In this document: positions 30,787-31,678 of the stretch, one piece after another | Numbering within the stretch: position 1 is the stretch's first letter | Layout of the letters: each line of letters begins with the position of its first letter | From: RGIG3009 sp964490085 | GTDB lineage: Bacteria; Bacillota; Clostridia; Oscillospirales; Acutalibacteraceae | Assembly (NCBI GenBank): GCA_964490085.1 | Contig: CAZBAO010000005.1 | Location: 1-31,678, forward strand | DNA length: 31,678 bases | Reading direction: 5' to 3' | Program-made: the position numbers and the translations under genes | Notes under the pieces: generated by a model | Told to the model about the DNA's origin: nothing | Database searches by the model: none | What the model saw: the letters and a program-made list of their open reading frames with translations, nothing else

Positions 30787-31678
30787 ATGGATAATTTGAA
30801 GTTGTATGATACTATTTGTTTTTATAGAAAAAAACAAGGTTTAACACAAGAGGAGCTTGCCCAAAAGTTAGGTGTAACCAACCAGTCGGTATCTAAATGG
30901 GAGTCAGCACAGTGTTGTCCGGATATTAGTTTAACACCTAAGCTTGCCGATATATTTGAGATAAGTATAGATGAATTGTTCGGCAATGTGCCGAGAATGT
31001 CTATGACTAAAGAGGTTAACGATGCTGAAAAAGACGCTGTTTTTTCTAAGGCAGTTAAAATTGTAAAAGAAAGCGGTAAAGTTTCTGCATCATTATTGCA
31101 AAGAAAATTGAATATTGGCTATGAAGAAGCAGTACATTTAATAGATTTGATGAAAAATGAAGTGACAGATAAAGAAGATTTTTCTTCACAATTTTCTTGG
31201 CCTGATGATGATACTTTCCGTGTTGTAGTCGCTAAAGGTAAAAAAGTTATGTCGGTCGATGACATAGATAAAACAATAGATATAACTTTTCCAAAAAACT
31301 GCAATGAAACTACAAGGCAATATTTTAAGGTTGAAGTCTTTGGTAATATTTGCTGTGATTCAAGTATTAACGGTGATGTTATAAGTCATGGTAAAATTGA
31401 GTGCAATCAAATAAACGGAGATGTTAAAAAATGTGAAGGCGACATTGAATGTCAGGGTGATATTAATGGTAGCGCAAATGCAAATGGCAGTATAAGCTGC
31501 GGTAAATCCATTAGTGGTGGTGTGCAATGTGGTAACAGTGTAGCCTGCGGTCAAAGTATAAATGGTGCTATAAATTGTGGTAACAATGTAGGTTGTGGAG
31601 TTAGTATTAAAGGCGATATTAATTGTGGCGGTAATATCGAATGTAAGAAAATAGAAGGTGATGTTGAGTGCCAAGGAA
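30787..31678 (+). CDS. Partial: XRE helix-turn-helix + FtsK-gamma-like winged helix + Cys/Gly-rich beta-helix repeats (runs off the window)
   Basis: The frame is open from ATG 30787 to the end (297 codons, no stop seen), with aaaggagag upstream. Residues 6-64 are an XRE/HTH_3 DNA-binding domain (GLTQEELAQKLGVTNQSVSKWE). Residues of about 83-124 resemble the FtsK gamma winged helix (SASLLQRKLNIGYEEAVHLID), which in FtsK reads KOPS DNA. A linker of about 55 residues follows. From about 180 on the protein is built of short Gly/Asn/Cys-rich units (INGDV, SISCGKS, AINCGNN, GDINCGG) as in bactofilin/DUF342-like beta-helices. Codon use is strongly A/T-rich, unlike all neighbours, which suggests recent acquisition. 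Function unknown; perhaps a self-assembling or redox/metal-responsive regulator. Confidence 0.82.
   Translation, partial: MDNLKLYDTICFYRKKQGLTQEELAQKLGVTNQSVSKWESAQCCPDISLTPKLADIFEISIDELFGNVPRMSMTKEVNDAEKDAVFSKAVKIVKESGKVSASLLQRKLNIGYEEAVHLIDLMKNEVTDKEDFSSQFSWPDDDTFRVVVAKGKKVMSVDDIDKTIDITFPKNCNETTRQYFKVEVFGNICCDSSINGDVISHGKIECNQINGDVKKCEGDIECQGDINGSANANGSISCGKSISGGVQCGNSVACGQSINGAINCGNNVGCGVSIKGDINCGGNIECKKIEGDVECQG

Overview
The window reads as a piece of chromosome from a spore-forming, anaerobic member of the Clostridia (Oscillospiraceae/Ruminococcaceae-like). The evidence is a split biotin-dependent decarboxylase/carboxylase, the typical Firmicutes order remA-gmk-rpoZ-priA-def-fmt-rsmB-rlmN-prpC-prkC-rsgA, and sporulation genes: a 30-codon spoVM, a DUF3794+LysM SipL-like gene and an alpha/beta-type SASP. 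Most genes are moderately GC-rich. The last gene is clearly AT-rich and looks foreign. Genus cannot be assigned from sequence reading alone.

Layout. 1-1840: biotin carrier protein and carboxyltransferase subunit, then a long perfect hairpin. 1920-13850: one long, tightly packed plus-strand run of housekeeping genes (RNA turnover, matrix regulator RemA, nucleotide kinase, RNA polymerase omega, replication restart, formyl-Met start and removal, two rRNA methyltransferases, the PP2C/PASTA-kinase pair, ribosome GTPase RsgA), closed by an intrinsic terminator. 13950-15830: a sporulation cluster of a 48-aa membrane protein, SpoVM and a SipL-like protein behind a sigma-E-like promoter. In characterised species SpoVM and SipL both act with SpoIVA at the base of the spore coat.

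15861-18227 (minus): feoAB ferrous iron uptake. 18349-19818: membrane-anchored CapA-family protein. 19878-21800 (minus): putative GHL6-type glycoside hydrolase. 21984-25185: VTC-domain, DUF4956 membrane and carbohydrate-binding lipoprotein genes, a conserved surface-associated set that here lacks its usual CotH partner. 25228-25949 (minus): tRNA-Gln(CUG) with a consensus promoter, a SASP, and a 56-aa conserved unknown protein. 26017-27510: uracil permease behind a leader RNA that can form mutually exclusive antiterminator and terminator helices. 27511-27867: hairpin-rich gap without a convincing gene. 27868-30516 (minus): manA and a phosphohexomutase in one operon.

30787 to the window end: an AT-rich gene joining an XRE helix-turn-helix, an FtsK-gamma-like winged helix and a cysteine/glycine-rich beta-helix-like repeat, preceded by nested inverted repeats. 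This fusion, the uraA leader and the spoVM/sipL neighbourhood are the points most worth follow-up. No CRISPR array, insertion sequence, rRNA or phage module was seen.
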